Source: Candidatus Sulfotelmatobacter sp.
Lineage (GTDB): Bacteria > Acidobacteriota > Terriglobia > Terriglobales > Acidobacteriaceae
NCBI GenBank assembly: GCA_025462865.1
Contig: JAOAPI010000084.1
Span: forward strand, 1 to 64,000
Direction of reading: 5' to 3'
DNA: 64,000 nucleotides
Below are positions 25,594 through 34,594 of the stretch, one piece after another (within the stretch, counting starts at the first letter, position 1; the number at the start of each line of letters is the position of its first letter). The notes beneath the pieces are model-generated. The model had not been told where the DNA came from, searched no databases, and saw nothing but the letters and a program-made list of their open reading frames with translations. The translations under genes and the position numbers were made by a program.

Positions 25594-26766
25594 GTGGCGA
25601 CAACTGCAGAAATCCTGAGCCGCGTGGCGACCCGTCCTACATGGGCGGAAGTTTCCCTGCACACGCTGCGGCAAAACTTCCGCACCGTGCTGAAGCATGC
25701 TGGCGCGGGCGTGACGGTGTGCGCGGTGGTAAAAGCTGACGCCTACGGCCACGGCGCGGTCGAATGCTCACGCGCATTGCAGGATGAAGGCGCGCGCTGG
25801 CTCGGCGTGACCTCACTCGACGAAGCGATTCCACTGCGCGACGCCGGAATCGAATCGCGAATTCTCCTAATGACTGGCTTCTGGCGCGGCGAGGAGAACG
25901 AGATCGTCCGCCTGCGACTCACGCCAACTGTGTGGGAACCGTGGCATATCGAGGCACTGGAGAGTGCCGCTGCTCGTGGAACTTTCCGGCAAGCGGTGCA
26001 TTTGAAAGTTGATACAGGGATGGGCCGGTTGGGAGTCTCGCTGGATGAACTTCCGGCAGTTCTGAAAGCTCTGAGCGCGGCGCCGCATCTCGTTCTTGAA
26101 GGGCTCTCGACGCATCTGGCTTCGTCTGAAATTATGGACGCACCTTCCGTTGCAGAGCAGGAGCACCGTTTCGAAGAGGCGCAGCGCATGGTGCGGGCAG
26201 CCGGCTTTGATCCGGCGCTGGTGCACATGGCCAATACCAGCGCCCTGATCTCGCGTAGGGAGACGTGGAACAACATGGTGCGTCCGGGGGTCGCGCTCTA
26301 CGGATATTATTTGCCCTTTCAGCGCGCGGGCCGGGAAGTAAGCGGCGGTACATTGCGCCTTGCGGTAAAGCCGGTGCTCACGTGGAAGACGCGCATTCTT
26401 TCAATGCGGAAGTTTGCAGCCAACCAGGCGCTAGGCTATGGCGGAACTTATGTGACCAAAGCGCCAGCCCACGTCGCTGTCCTGCCGGTCGGATACGCGG
26501 ATGGATACAATCGACAGCTTTCGAATCGCGGCCGCGTAATCGTCCGCGACCACTACGCGCCCATCATCGGCAGCATCTCAATGGACCTCACGCTTGTGGA
26601 TGTGACTGGCATTCCCGGGATTGCCGTGGGCGATGAAGTGATCTTGCTCGGGACCAGCGATGGGCTGAGCGTCGATGCACTGGAACATGCGCGGTTGGCC
26701 AACAGCTCGCCCTACGAAATTCTCTGCAACATTTCCAAGAGGGTGCCGAGAAGATACGCAAGTTAA
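25594..26766 (+). CDS. alr: Alanine racemase
   Basis: PLP enzyme making D-alanine for peptidoglycan. 390 residues: TIM-barrel N-terminal domain with the PLP lysine Lys47 (CAVVKADAYGHGA) and C-terminal beta domain with the catalytic Tyr (QALGYGGTYV) and PIIGSISMDLTLVDVT. Normal length. The start is GTG, placed eight bases after a consensus -10 box. It is not visibly co-transcribed with its neighbours. Confidence 0.95.
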   Translation: MATTAEILSRVATRPTWAEVSLHTLRQNFRTVLKHAGAGVTVCAVVKADAYGHGAVECSRALQDEGARWLGVTSLDEAIPLRDAGIESRILLMTGFWRGEENEIVRLRLTPTVWEPWHIEALESAAARGTFRQAVHLKVDTGMGRLGVSLDELPAVLKALSAAPHLVLEGLSTHLASSEIMDAPSVAEQEHRFEEAQRMVRAAGFDPALVHMANTSALISRRETWNNMVRPGVALYGYYLPFQRAGREVSGGTLRLAVKPVLTWKTRILSMRKFAANQALGYGGTYVTKAPAHVAVLPVGYADGYNRQLSNRGRVIVRDHYAPIIGSISMDLTLVDVTGIPGIAVGDEVILLGTSDGLSVDALEHARLANSSPYEILCNISKRVPRRYAS

Positions 26767-26893
26767 CACGTCGTGGTTTCTCGCCGCGTTTATAGCCCAA
26801 CCGCTCGCGTCCGCTTAGGTAGGGAATACCTAGAGCTAACCGCTGATTGCAACCGTTGAGTGAATCGCACGCAAAGGGGCCGCTTTCGCTTGT

Positions 26894-26899
26894 TACACT
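26894..26899 (+). promoter_or_regulatory. -10-like TACACT before the alpha/beta hydrolase gene
   Basis: TACACT ends 12 bases before ATG 26912; no Shine-Dalgarno is seen. A very short leader is likely. Confidence 0.3.
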
Positions 26900-26911
26900 T
26901 AAAGATTGACC

Positions 26912-28024
26912 ATGACCTCGCGCTACGCACAATGGATGTACGACTGGGAACACCGGCTCACTTCAGTGGACAACAACCGCGTGGTGCGTCCGCTGGACTG
27001 GGGTTTGGAATTTGCGCAGGACTGGCCTTGCCGGAATGGCTGGCAACCGGGTCAGGTGGCGGACGATCCCGCTAAGTTCCTGGTAGACTTCAACCGGCGC
27101 ATCGTTGCCTCGAGTGACGAGTTCTATTCCTACACGCGGCCGACCGACTTCCGGCTGGAAAAGCGCGAAGTACAAGTTTTCTCTACGCGAGAAGTTCCCG
27201 ATCCAAAGCTCGAAGCAAAGGTGAAAGGAACGCACGCCGAGTTCCTACGGTTCACGGCGCCGGTGAAGACGCCGTATCCCGAAAATAATCTTGCGAATGC
27301 GCGCTGGTTTCCGGCCAACGGACGTCGCGCCATCGTTCTCTTGCCGCACTGGAATGCGGATGCAATCGCCTATGTAAGTCTCTGCAAATTGCTAAACATG
27401 CTGGGGATTTCCGTGCTTCGGCTGAGCATGCCATATCATGACATCCGCATGCCCGCCGAGATCAGCCGCGCAGACTACGCCGTCTCCGCGAACATCGGCC
27501 GCACGCTTGACGCGGTTCGCCAGGGGGTCGTGGATGTCCGCTGCTGTCTCGATTGGCTGGAACAGCAGGGCTATAGCAAGCTTGGGATCGTCGGCACCAG
27601 TCTCGGTTCTTGTTACGCCTTTATCGCGGCGGCGCACGATCCGCGTATTCGCGTGGCGGCGTTCAATCACGCTTCCACTTATGTCGCCGATGTGGTGTGG
27701 CACGGCCAGTCGACCCGACACATCCGTCAGGGAATCGAATCGCAAATCAATCTCGAGACGCTGCGGCAGGCGTGGCTGGCCGTTAGTCCCATGGCGTACT
27801 TCGATCAGTTCTCCCGTTGGGCCCGGAAGTCGCTCATCGTTTATGCGAAGTACGATTTGACTTTCTTGCCCGAACTCTCCCTTGACGTGGTGGCGGAGTT
27901 CGAGCGGCGCGGGTTGGATCACAAAGTCGTGGTACTGCCATGCGGCCACTACACCATGGGCGAAGCGCCTTACAATTACATGGACGGGTGGCAGTTGGCG
28001 TCGTTCTTGCGAACCGCATTCTGA
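26912..28024 (+). CDS. Alpha/beta hydrolase-fold protein (ABHD18-like)
   Basis: About 370 residues. The core (about 130-365) shows ANGRRAIVLLPHWNADA, a nucleophile elbow GTSLGSC, an acid in VYAKYDLTFLPELS and a late His in LPCGHYTMGEAPYNYMDGW, giving a plausible Ser-Asp-His triad. The layout resembles ABHD18/DUF2048-type hydrolases, whose substrates are poorly known. The N-terminal 120 residues (MYDWEHRLTSVDNNRVVRPLDWG) are family specific. No signal peptide. Start ATG is preferred over an in-frame TTG six bases earlier. Confidence 0.78.
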   Translation: MTSRYAQWMYDWEHRLTSVDNNRVVRPLDWGLEFAQDWPCRNGWQPGQVADDPAKFLVDFNRRIVASSDEFYSYTRPTDFRLEKREVQVFSTREVPDPKLEAKVKGTHAEFLRFTAPVKTPYPENNLANARWFPANGRRAIVLLPHWNADAIAYVSLCKLLNMLGISVLRLSMPYHDIRMPAEISRADYAVSANIGRTLDAVRQGVVDVRCCLDWLEQQGYSKLGIVGTSLGSCYAFIAAAHDPRIRVAAFNHASTYVADVVWHGQSTRHIRQGIESQINLETLRQAWLAVSPMAYFDQFSRWARKSLIVYAKYDLTFLPELSLDVVAEFERRGLDHKVVVLPCGHYTMGEAPYNYMDGWQLASFLRTAF

Positions 28025-28059
28025 AGGCTGACTTGATCTTGCCGGGAGTCCTTTGGCGG

Positions 28060-28065
28060 TAGAAT
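28060..28065 (+). promoter_or_regulatory. -10-like TAGAAT, 6 bases before the GNAT ATG
   Basis: TAGAAT ends exactly six bases before ATG 28072, again implying a leaderless mRNA. Confidence 0.45.
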
Positions 28066-28071
28066 GTGGGC

Positions 28072-28548
28072 ATGGCGACCGATCGCATGGTTGATCCCCA
28101 CGCTGTGATCGAGCACCGGCGCGATGTGTTCGCGATCAGCACCGACCGCGACCGCCTGGATCGGGATGTTGTTCACGGTTTCCTGACGAACTGCTATTGG
28201 GCAAAAGGCATTTCCCGAGAGGTGGTGGCGCGGTCGATTGAGAACTGCCTCTGTTTTGGAATTTATGACAACAGCGGCGCTCAAATTGGTTTTGCCCGAG
28301 TGGTCAGCGATTTCGCTACTTTCGCATATCTCGGCGACGTATTCGTGCTGGAATCGTATCGGGGACGCGGTCTGAGCAAGTGGCTGATGAAGTGCATCGT
28401 CCAACATCCCGCACTTCAGAATTTGCGGCGCTGGATTTTGCTGACTCGTGACGCGCACGGACTCTATTCGCAGTTTGGCTTTACTCGGTTGAAGGCTCCC
28501 GAGCAATATATGGAACTGCACCGCCCCAATGTTTACGAGACTCCTTAG
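28072..28548 (+). CDS. GNAT-family N-acetyltransferase
   Basis: 158 residues with the GNAT fold: [21 protein letters not shown] strands, the acetyl-CoA pyrophosphate-binding turn [12 protein letters not shown] and the closing [15 protein letters not shown]. It transfers an acetyl group from acetyl-CoA to an unknown acceptor. It lies eight bases before glyA, whose ribosome binding site overlaps its stop region, so the two are probably co-transcribed. Confidence 0.9.
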   Translation: MATDRMVDPHAVIEHRRDVFAISTDRDRLDRDVVHGFLTNCYWAKGISREVVARSIENCLCFGIYDNSGAQIGFARVVSDFATFAYLGDVFVLESYRGRGLSKWLMKCIVQHPALQNLRRWILLTRDAHGLYSQFGFTRLKAPEQYMELHRPNVYETP

Positions 28549-28556
28549 GAAATCAC

Positions 28557-29852
28557 ATGAAAACTTCCACCGCCAAGATGTACCGTCCCTTATACGAGGC
28601 CGACCCGCAGATTGCCGCTGCCATCGATAACGAAACCCGCCGCCAGCATGAAGGTTTGGAGCTGATTGCGTCCGAAAATTTTGTCAGCGAAGCCGTGCTC
28701 GAAGCGGCGGGCTCCGTGTTCACCAACAAGTATGCCGAGGGATATCCCGGCAAGCGCTACTACGGAGGCTGCGAGTTCTCGGATGTTGTCGAGAACCTGG
28801 CGCGCGATCGCGCCAAGCAATTATTCGGCGCGGAGCACGCCAACGTGCAACCTCACGCCGGCTCTCAGGCGAACATGGAAGCTTACGCAGCGGTGTTGCA
28901 ACCGGGCGATACCATCCTTGGATTGAACCTGGCTCACGGCGGCCACCTCACTCACGGGCATCATCTGAATTTTTCGGGAAAGACGTACAACATCGTTCCG
29001 TATGGCGTGACCAAGGAAACTGAGACTATCGATTACGATGAACTGCAAAAGCTGGCGGAGGAACATCGACCAAAGTTGATTATCGGCGGCGGCAGCGCTT
29101 ATCCCCGCGTCATTGATTTCGCCCGTATGCGCCAGATTGCAGACAAAGTTGGCGCGCTATTTCTAGTCGACATGGCACATTTTGCTGGGCTGGTGGCTGG
29201 GGGTGCGCATCCATCCCCATTGCCGCATGCCCACATCGTGACCTCCACTACGCACAAGACACTTCGCGGACCGCGATCGGGCATGATTCTTTCCATGGCG
29301 GAATTTGCGGCAGCAATCGATAAAGTAGTTTTCCCCGGAATGCAAGGCGGACCGCTGGTGCACATCATGGCGGCCAAAGCAATTTGTTTTCAGGAGGCGA
29401 TGCAGCCCGAGTTCCGCGATTACGCGAAACAAGTCGTGCGCAACGCGAAGGTGCTGGCAGAGACTCTGGCTGCCGAGGGTTTCCGAATTATTTCCGGCGG
29501 AACTGACACACACCTCATGCTGGTCGATGTTTTCTCCAAGGGCATGCTGGGTAGTGAGGCTGAGAAGGCTCTGGGCGACGCCGGAATCACCGTGAACAAG
29601 AATGCTATCCCCTTCGATACCAATCCACCGATGAAGCCAAGCGGGATTCGCATCGGCACGCCTGCCCTGACCACGCGGGGCATGAAAGAGGCTGAGATGC
29701 GGCAAGTCGGACGCTGGATCGCCGATGCCCTTCTTCAGCGCGCCGATGCGGCGGTGCTGGCGAAAATCAAAAAAGAAGTGCTTGGAATCTGCGAGACGTT
29801 CCCGCTTTACTCCGAGCGCCGGAGCAGGGCGCAGGCTGAAGTAAGAGGGTGA
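28557..29852 (+). CDS. glyA: Serine hydroxymethyltransferase
   Basis: PLP enzyme interconverting serine and glycine while charging tetrahydrofolate with one-carbon units. 431 residues, normal length. Motifs are [53 protein letters not shown] and the PLP lysine region [19 protein letters not shown] lies just upstream of the ATG. It follows the GNAT gene closely. Confidence 0.97.
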   Translation: MKTSTAKMYRPLYEADPQIAAAIDNETRRQHEGLELIASENFVSEAVLEAAGSVFTNKYAEGYPGKRYYGGCEFSDVVENLARDRAKQLFGAEHANVQPHAGSQANMEAYAAVLQPGDTILGLNLAHGGHLTHGHHLNFSGKTYNIVPYGVTKETETIDYDELQKLAEEHRPKLIIGGGSAYPRVIDFARMRQIADKVGALFLVDMAHFAGLVAGGAHPSPLPHAHIVTSTTHKTLRGPRSGMILSMAEFAAAIDKVVFPGMQGGPLVHIMAAKAICFQEAMQPEFRDYAKQVVRNAKVLAETLAAEGFRIISGGTDTHLMLVDVFSKGMLGSEAEKALGDAGITVNKNAIPFDTNPPMKPSGIRIGTPALTTRGMKEAEMRQVGRWIADALLQRADAAVLAKIKKEVLGICETFPLYSERRSRAQAEVRG

Positions 29853-30106
29853 CAGCTCGATCGTTGCATCCGTCTGTGAAGTTGACGATCGCAGTGCTGC
29901 TCTCTGGTTGGAGTTGCCGCGCCAAGGCGTCGCCAGCACCTAAAGTGATGTTTTCGATTGACTGGCAAGGTCGCCCCTCCCCATTTTCCTGGGAATCGGC
30001 TGAGCACGTCCGCACTCTTCTGAGGCCGATGATCTCCGGATCACTGTTCTGGATGACGGCGATGTTTGGCTAAGAAATGAACGCGCGGATATAGGGCTGC
30101 AGTGTT

Positions 30107-30112
30107 TAGAAT
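30107..30112 (+). promoter_or_regulatory. -10-like TAGAAT, 7 bases before the GT4 GTG
   Basis: TAGAAT ends seven bases before GTG 30120, with no ribosome binding site. Leaderless transcription is inferred. Confidence 0.45.
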
Positions 30113-30119
30113 ACCTTCC

Positions 30120-31319
30120 GTGAAGATTGCCATCGACATCCGGCGGATGACCGAATTCGGGGTGGGAACCTACATCCGTAACGTGGTCCGTACGCTGGGA
30201 CGAATTGACCACGAGACCACTTACTTCCTCCTGGGCCCCGCCGGCAAAGTGAAAGAGATTGGCGCCTTGCCGCCAAATTTTTACACCGTTCCCTTGACCG
30301 AGCCGGAACGTTCACTGAAGAGTTTTCGCGACTTTCGCACCGTAGTAAAGCGACTCGAATGCGATCTGGTGCATGTGCCGAATCTGTTCTCTATTCCGCG
30401 CGCGCTCCCGTGCCCCTACGTAATGACGGTCCACGACATGCTCGAGCATCTATCGAAAGGGCGGCAGCAGATCGGGGCTTTGGGATCCTTTCACTTTCAG
30501 TTGACTAAACGAGTTTTGAAGGGTGCGGCGCGGATCTTCGCGGTTTCAAATTTTACTAAGATTGAAATCGAGAAGCTATTTGGTATTCCGCCGGGACGCA
30601 TCGAAGTGGTCTATAACGCGATCGACGAGAGGTTCCTTCATGGGCACGCGAGTGCGGCTGACCGTCAACTGATTGCCGAACGCTATCAGGTGACTTATCC
30701 CTTTCTGCTTTACGCCGGAAGAATCAGCCCGCATAAGAACGTGGTACGCATGATCGAGGCCTTCTCCGCGTTGAAAACGGAGTTGGAAAAAGATCATGCG
30801 TTTCCTGACTTAAAGCTCATCATCATTGGAGACGACCTTTCCGGCAATCCGGACTTGCGGCGGACGGTGGTGCGAAGCGGAGTGCAAAATGATGTGCGCT
30901 TTTTGGGATTCGTGCCTATCGAAGTGCTGCGCACTTTCTACGATCAAGCAAAGATTTTTGTATTCCCATCACTATATGAAGGATTTGGCCTGCCGCCGCT
31001 CGAGGCGATGGCCCATGGCACACCTGTAGTGACCTCGAACGTGTCATCGCTGCCTGAAGTTGTGGGCAATGCCGCGGTGCTTGTGCACCCGGAAAACGTT
31101 TTTGAAATTATGAGGGCGCTGCAGCGAGTGCTGCTTGATCAGGCGCTGCGGGAAAAGATGAAGGAGCGTAGTTACCGCCAAGCGGCCAAGTTTTCCTGGG
31201 AGAAATCAGTGCGCCGAATGATGAACACGTATCAGGAAGTGCTGAGCATGGGCGGAAAAGCTGAACCGAATTGCCAGCCCACCGGCGCCGGCAAAAACTC
31301 AACTGCGGGCGTCGCGTGA
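30120..31319 (+). CDS. Glycosyltransferase family 4
   Basis: About 399 residues with a GT-B fold. The opening [21 protein letters not shown] and the C-terminal donor-site signature [19 protein letters not shown] with [12 protein letters not shown] before it are typical of GT4 retaining transferases using nucleotide sugars, often for exopolysaccharide or lipopolysaccharide. The substrate is unknown. An upstream GTG (30102) would add six residues, but GTG 30120 gives the standard family N terminus. The Ser/Thr/Gly-rich tail GKNSTAGVA is unremarkable. No other polysaccharide genes adjoin. Confidence 0.9.
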   Translation: MKIAIDIRRMTEFGVGTYIRNVVRTLGRIDHETTYFLLGPAGKVKEIGALPPNFYTVPLTEPERSLKSFRDFRTVVKRLECDLVHVPNLFSIPRALPCPYVMTVHDMLEHLSKGRQQIGALGSFHFQLTKRVLKGAARIFAVSNFTKIEIEKLFGIPPGRIEVVYNAIDERFLHGHASAADRQLIAERYQVTYPFLLYAGRISPHKNVVRMIEAFSALKTELEKDHAFPDLKLIIIGDDLSGNPDLRRTVVRSGVQNDVRFLGFVPIEVLRTFYDQAKIFVFPSLYEGFGLPPLEAMAHGTPVVTSNVSSLPEVVGNAAVLVHPENVFEIMRALQRVLLDQALREKMKERSYRQAAKFSWEKSVRRMMNTYQEVLSMGGKAEPNCQPTGAGKNSTAGVA

Positions 31320-31372
31320 TACGGCGAAGTTATCCGCCTGGTGCGTTCCATCAGCGTTAAGTCAAGAGGTCT

Positions 31373-31546
31373 CTACTTCACAAGAGGCTGGCCCGGCGAA
31401 GCGACGGAGAGTTTGTGCAGCTTGGCTGTGATGCGGTTGCGGTCGGCATCGGTCTGAGCCGAGGCCAGGCGTTTGCGGAGAGTAGTGATTTTGTGTTGAC
31501 GAGCGCGGCGCCGGCGAATCTCCGGGCGGCGGCTGGGTGCTGACAT
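31373..31546 (-). CDS. Very small basic protein (DUF6800-like)
   Basis: 57 residues, strongly basic in the N-terminal half (PEIRRRRARQHKITTLRKRL) followed by an amphipathic helix. ATG 31546 is preceded by AGGAG at a workable distance, which supports it as a real gene. The pattern RRRxR...K...LRxRLAxA...R..I..KLxxxS resembles a family of tiny proteins in acidobacteria and planctomycetes that I recall as DUF6800; this match is from memory. Function unknown; nucleic-acid binding is possible from charge. Confidence 0.65.
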   Translation of the reverse strand: MSAPSRRPEIRRRRARQHKITTLRKRLASAQTDADRNRITAKLHKLSVASPGQPLVK

Positions 31547-31689
31547 CGATGGGTTCTCCTGCGATGGAATCAAAGTAGCAGCCCAGATTCTAACAGAATC
31601 TCTCGCGTTAACCTCGCGACTGAGTTCCGAAGAAGCCGCATCCTTACCTGCTACAATGCCCGCGATCGGTCCAGCCACAATACTCTACG

Positions 31690-33219
31690 ATGAGCAAAGA
31701 GAAAGAAAAACAGAAGTCCACACTGCAATCGAATCTAACTCGCCGGGACGCGCTGAAGTTGATCGGGGCCGGCGCCACGGTCCTGATCGCGGCCGATCAA
31801 TTGCACTCTGCCGAGGCTTCCCGTTCAAGCCCGTCCACCCAGACCGATGCGGTCATTGTTGGTGCGGGTTTTGCCGGACTGAGTGCGGCCAGAACGCTGA
31901 TGCGCCAGGGCAAAAAAGTGGTAGTGCTCGAGGCGCGGGATCGCGTCGGCGGCCGGGTCAAAGCCGCGAAGATCGCAGGCCGGGCCATCGATGGCGGAGG
32001 CATGTGGGTTGGGCCGACCCAGACCCGCTTACTCGATCTGATCAAGGAGTATGGCCTGCACACCGTACGGCAGTTTGAGACTGGCAACAACATCGCGGAA
32101 ATCGATGGCAAACGCCTCACGTCGAGTGGCGAAACGCTGGGATTCGATCCCCAGACGCAGGCGGAATACGACCGGATTATCCGCGACCTGACCAAGCTGA
32201 GCGACCAGATACCACTCGATGCCCCGTGGAATATGTCTCGCGCGGAAGATTACGACCACATGACCGCCGAAGATTGGTTTGTCTCCCAGACCAAAAACAT
32301 TGCCATCCTTGGTTTTCTGCGGGCCTTCGTGCGTGGAGTCTTCACTGCCGATTCTTACCAGATTTCATTTCTGTTTTTTCTCTTCTTTCTCCGCTCGGGC
32401 GACAACTATGACACGTTGTATGGCTTTGAGAATGCCGCTCAGGCCTGGACCGTGAAAGAGACCATGCATCAGGTGGCTGTGCGCGTAGCGGCAGAACTTG
32501 GCAGCGCAATCGTCCTGCAGGCTCCGGTGCGATCCATTTCGCAGGATGCCGCCGGGGTCGTCGTGAACTCCGACAAAGGCATCTGGAAGTGCGACTACGC
32601 TATCGTGGCGGTGCCGTTGCCGCTTTCCGTGCGGATCGTCTATCAGCCGGTGCTACCACCGGAACGCGACATCCTTGCGCAACATATGCCGATGGGATCG
32701 GTTATCAAGTATTGGGTAGCGTATGAGAAACCATTCTGGCGAGAGCGCGGCTTGAACGGCATGCTGCAGAGCGACCAGCCTCCCAGTGCGTTTATTTCCG
32801 GAGATTTCACTCCATCCGAAGGGCACCCCGGGCTGCTTGCGGGATTTATCGAAGCGCACAACGCTATGGCCTGGACCGGTCGTCCCATGGAGGAACGAAA
32901 AAAGCTTGTCGTTGAACGTCTGGTGAATTTCCTGGGACCGGAGGCCGCGAATCCGATCGACTATGAAGATCAGGACTGGCCGGCTGATCCCTGGAGCCGT
33001 GGCTGCTATGGCGCTTCCATGACGCCCGGCATCATGACCACCGTAGGCAAGTCGATTCGCCAGCCCCACGTCCGCATCCACTGGGCCGGCACGGAGACTT
33101 CCACGAAATGGATGGGATACATTGACGGTGCGATTCGCTCGGGTGAGCGGGCCGCGGCAGAGGTTTTGGCGAGGCTAAAGACCGAAGTGCAACCGCGGCA
33201 AGCAAACCGCTTTCGGTAG
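31690..33219 (+). CDS. Tat-exported FAD-dependent amine oxidase
   Basis: 509 residues. A twin-arginine signal (LTRRDALKLIGAGATVLIAA) predicts folded export to the periplasm. Then the FAD dinucleotide fold VIVGAGFAGLSAARTLMRQGKKVVVLEARDRVGGRV and the C-terminal FAD motif IHWAGTETSTKWMGYIDGAIRSGERAA, matching the flavin monoamine oxidase/protoporphyrinogen-oxidase-like superfamily. The amine substrate is unknown. CACAAT ends eight bases before the ATG. Length is normal. Confidence 0.9.
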   Translation: MSKEKEKQKSTLQSNLTRRDALKLIGAGATVLIAADQLHSAEASRSSPSTQTDAVIVGAGFAGLSAARTLMRQGKKVVVLEARDRVGGRVKAAKIAGRAIDGGGMWVGPTQTRLLDLIKEYGLHTVRQFETGNNIAEIDGKRLTSSGETLGFDPQTQAEYDRIIRDLTKLSDQIPLDAPWNMSRAEDYDHMTAEDWFVSQTKNIAILGFLRAFVRGVFTADSYQISFLFFLFFLRSGDNYDTLYGFENAAQAWTVKETMHQVAVRVAAELGSAIVLQAPVRSISQDAAGVVVNSDKGIWKCDYAIVAVPLPLSVRIVYQPVLPPERDILAQHMPMGSVIKYWVAYEKPFWRERGLNGMLQSDQPPSAFISGDFTPSEGHPGLLAGFIEAHNAMAWTGRPMEERKKLVVERLVNFLGPEAANPIDYEDQDWPADPWSRGCYGASMTPGIMTTVGKSIRQPHVRIHWAGTETSTKWMGYIDGAIRSGERAAAEVLARLKTEVQPRQANRFR

Positions 33220-33340
33220 GAAAATAGTGGGATATCACTTCAAAAGGCCTTCAATGCCAATGCGTGCAATGGCGATTTTGCAACAGGTGTGCCAAGTGGA
33301 GCTTTCCTACACTGGGCATCACTGCACAAGGAAAACGTCA

Positions 33341-34315
33341 GTGTGCGCAAGTAAGCGATCCGTGTTTCTTGGTTTGGCTCCGCTTCTCTGTTCCCTTTCC
33401 GCATTTCCCCAGTCCGACGCTCTCACCCTTGATCATCCCAATCTGCGGCCAGAATCGACGACCCATCTGGTTAGCGAAACCTTGTTTGACCAAAAACCGA
33501 TTCGCGAAAACCCGATTCGCGCTGTGCCAACTCTTCCCCCACTCGAATACTTTATCGACCGCGCAGCCGACTCGCGGCCCACGCCACAACTCGACGCATC
33601 GCCGGAGGACTCACTGGCGTCAGGGAATACGCCTGCAGAAGGTTCCAAGGACTTAGTGAGGTTTCGAAAACTAAAACCTCCCAAACGTCCTGACTTCAAC
33701 CGAGACATCTATTACAGAAACAAGGTCGAATTCTCCCTGGACACTGGTTGGCTTCCCATCAATGTCCCATTTCCTTTGGATGTTTTCGTAGGCGATGTCT
33801 ACAACACCTATCCCCTTAAATACACCCTGGTACCCATCTTCGCTTCTCTCCGGTGGCATATGAACGGCATCGGAGGTCCTTTGATTCTGCGCGGCAACTG
33901 GGATCTTACGTGCACCGGTTCTGTTACCGCGATTCCAAGGGGACCGGAGAGCCGCTATTTCTCTTACATCATGGGCATTCGCCGTAATTTTGTGCCGCGT
34001 AATTCGAGGGTCTCGCCCTACTTCGATACACGCCTCGGCCTCGGGCACATTGACGCCAAGGGTCCCCAAGGGGTGCTATATGCCCAAGGACAGGACTTCA
34101 CGTTTACCGTGAACATGGGAAGTGGCGTGCGATATAACTTCAGTCCTCACTATGCATTCTCTGCAGGTCTGAATTTCATGCATATATCGAATCTTGATTT
34201 ATCCGAAAGCAACGGCAAGCCGAACTGGGGCGTCCGAAATTACGGTATCAATGTTTACGGCCCGATGGTTGGCCTCGACATCCAGTTGCGAAAGCATCCA
34301 ACACACTCCGAGTAG
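33341..34315 (+). CDS. PagL-like lipid A deacylase / acyloxyacyl hydrolase family protein
   Basis: About 324 residues from GTG 33341, which has AAGGA eight bases upstream and gives a proper signal peptide (KRSVFLGLAPLLCSLSAFPQS). A Pro-rich, probably disordered region (about 30-115) precedes a C-terminal small beta-barrel. The end shows the PagL catalytic signature FMHISNLDLSESN...NWG with the His-x-Ser-Asn core, and YSFSAG-like strands before it (HYAFSAGLNFMH). PagL removes an acyl chain from lipid A in the outer membrane. The long N-terminal extension is unusual for PagL. Assignment rests on the short motif. Confidence 0.7.
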   Translation: MCASKRSVFLGLAPLLCSLSAFPQSDALTLDHPNLRPESTTHLVSETLFDQKPIRENPIRAVPTLPPLEYFIDRAADSRPTPQLDASPEDSLASGNTPAEGSKDLVRFRKLKPPKRPDFNRDIYYRNKVEFSLDTGWLPINVPFPLDVFVGDVYNTYPLKYTLVPIFASLRWHMNGIGGPLILRGNWDLTCTGSVTAIPRGPESRYFSYIMGIRRNFVPRNSRVSPYFDTRLGLGHIDAKGPQGVLYAQGQDFTFTVNMGSGVRYNFSPHYAFSAGLNFMHISNLDLSESNGKPNWGVRNYGINVYGPMVGLDIQLRKHPTHSE

Positions 34316-34594
34316 TGAAGGGCGCGGGCATACCGTTGCGCGGACGGATCGACATTAACAGGCGCCTATACTCAATGACCCTCAATGGTGAAAATTGTGG
34401 CCATAGATGCTCCCTGATGGCTGCCGTCCGGACCGCAGCCCGCTCCGCCCAATCATAGGCACAGGAACTGCGCCGATAATTACCTATGTAATGTTCAGAG
34501 CGCAGAAGTCTTCGTGATGGTGCAGTGATTTATCGCCCACTGCTGCCCGTTTTCCAGATCGCGAGCGTGGCGCGGGATTTAGACTGGTGTCTGC

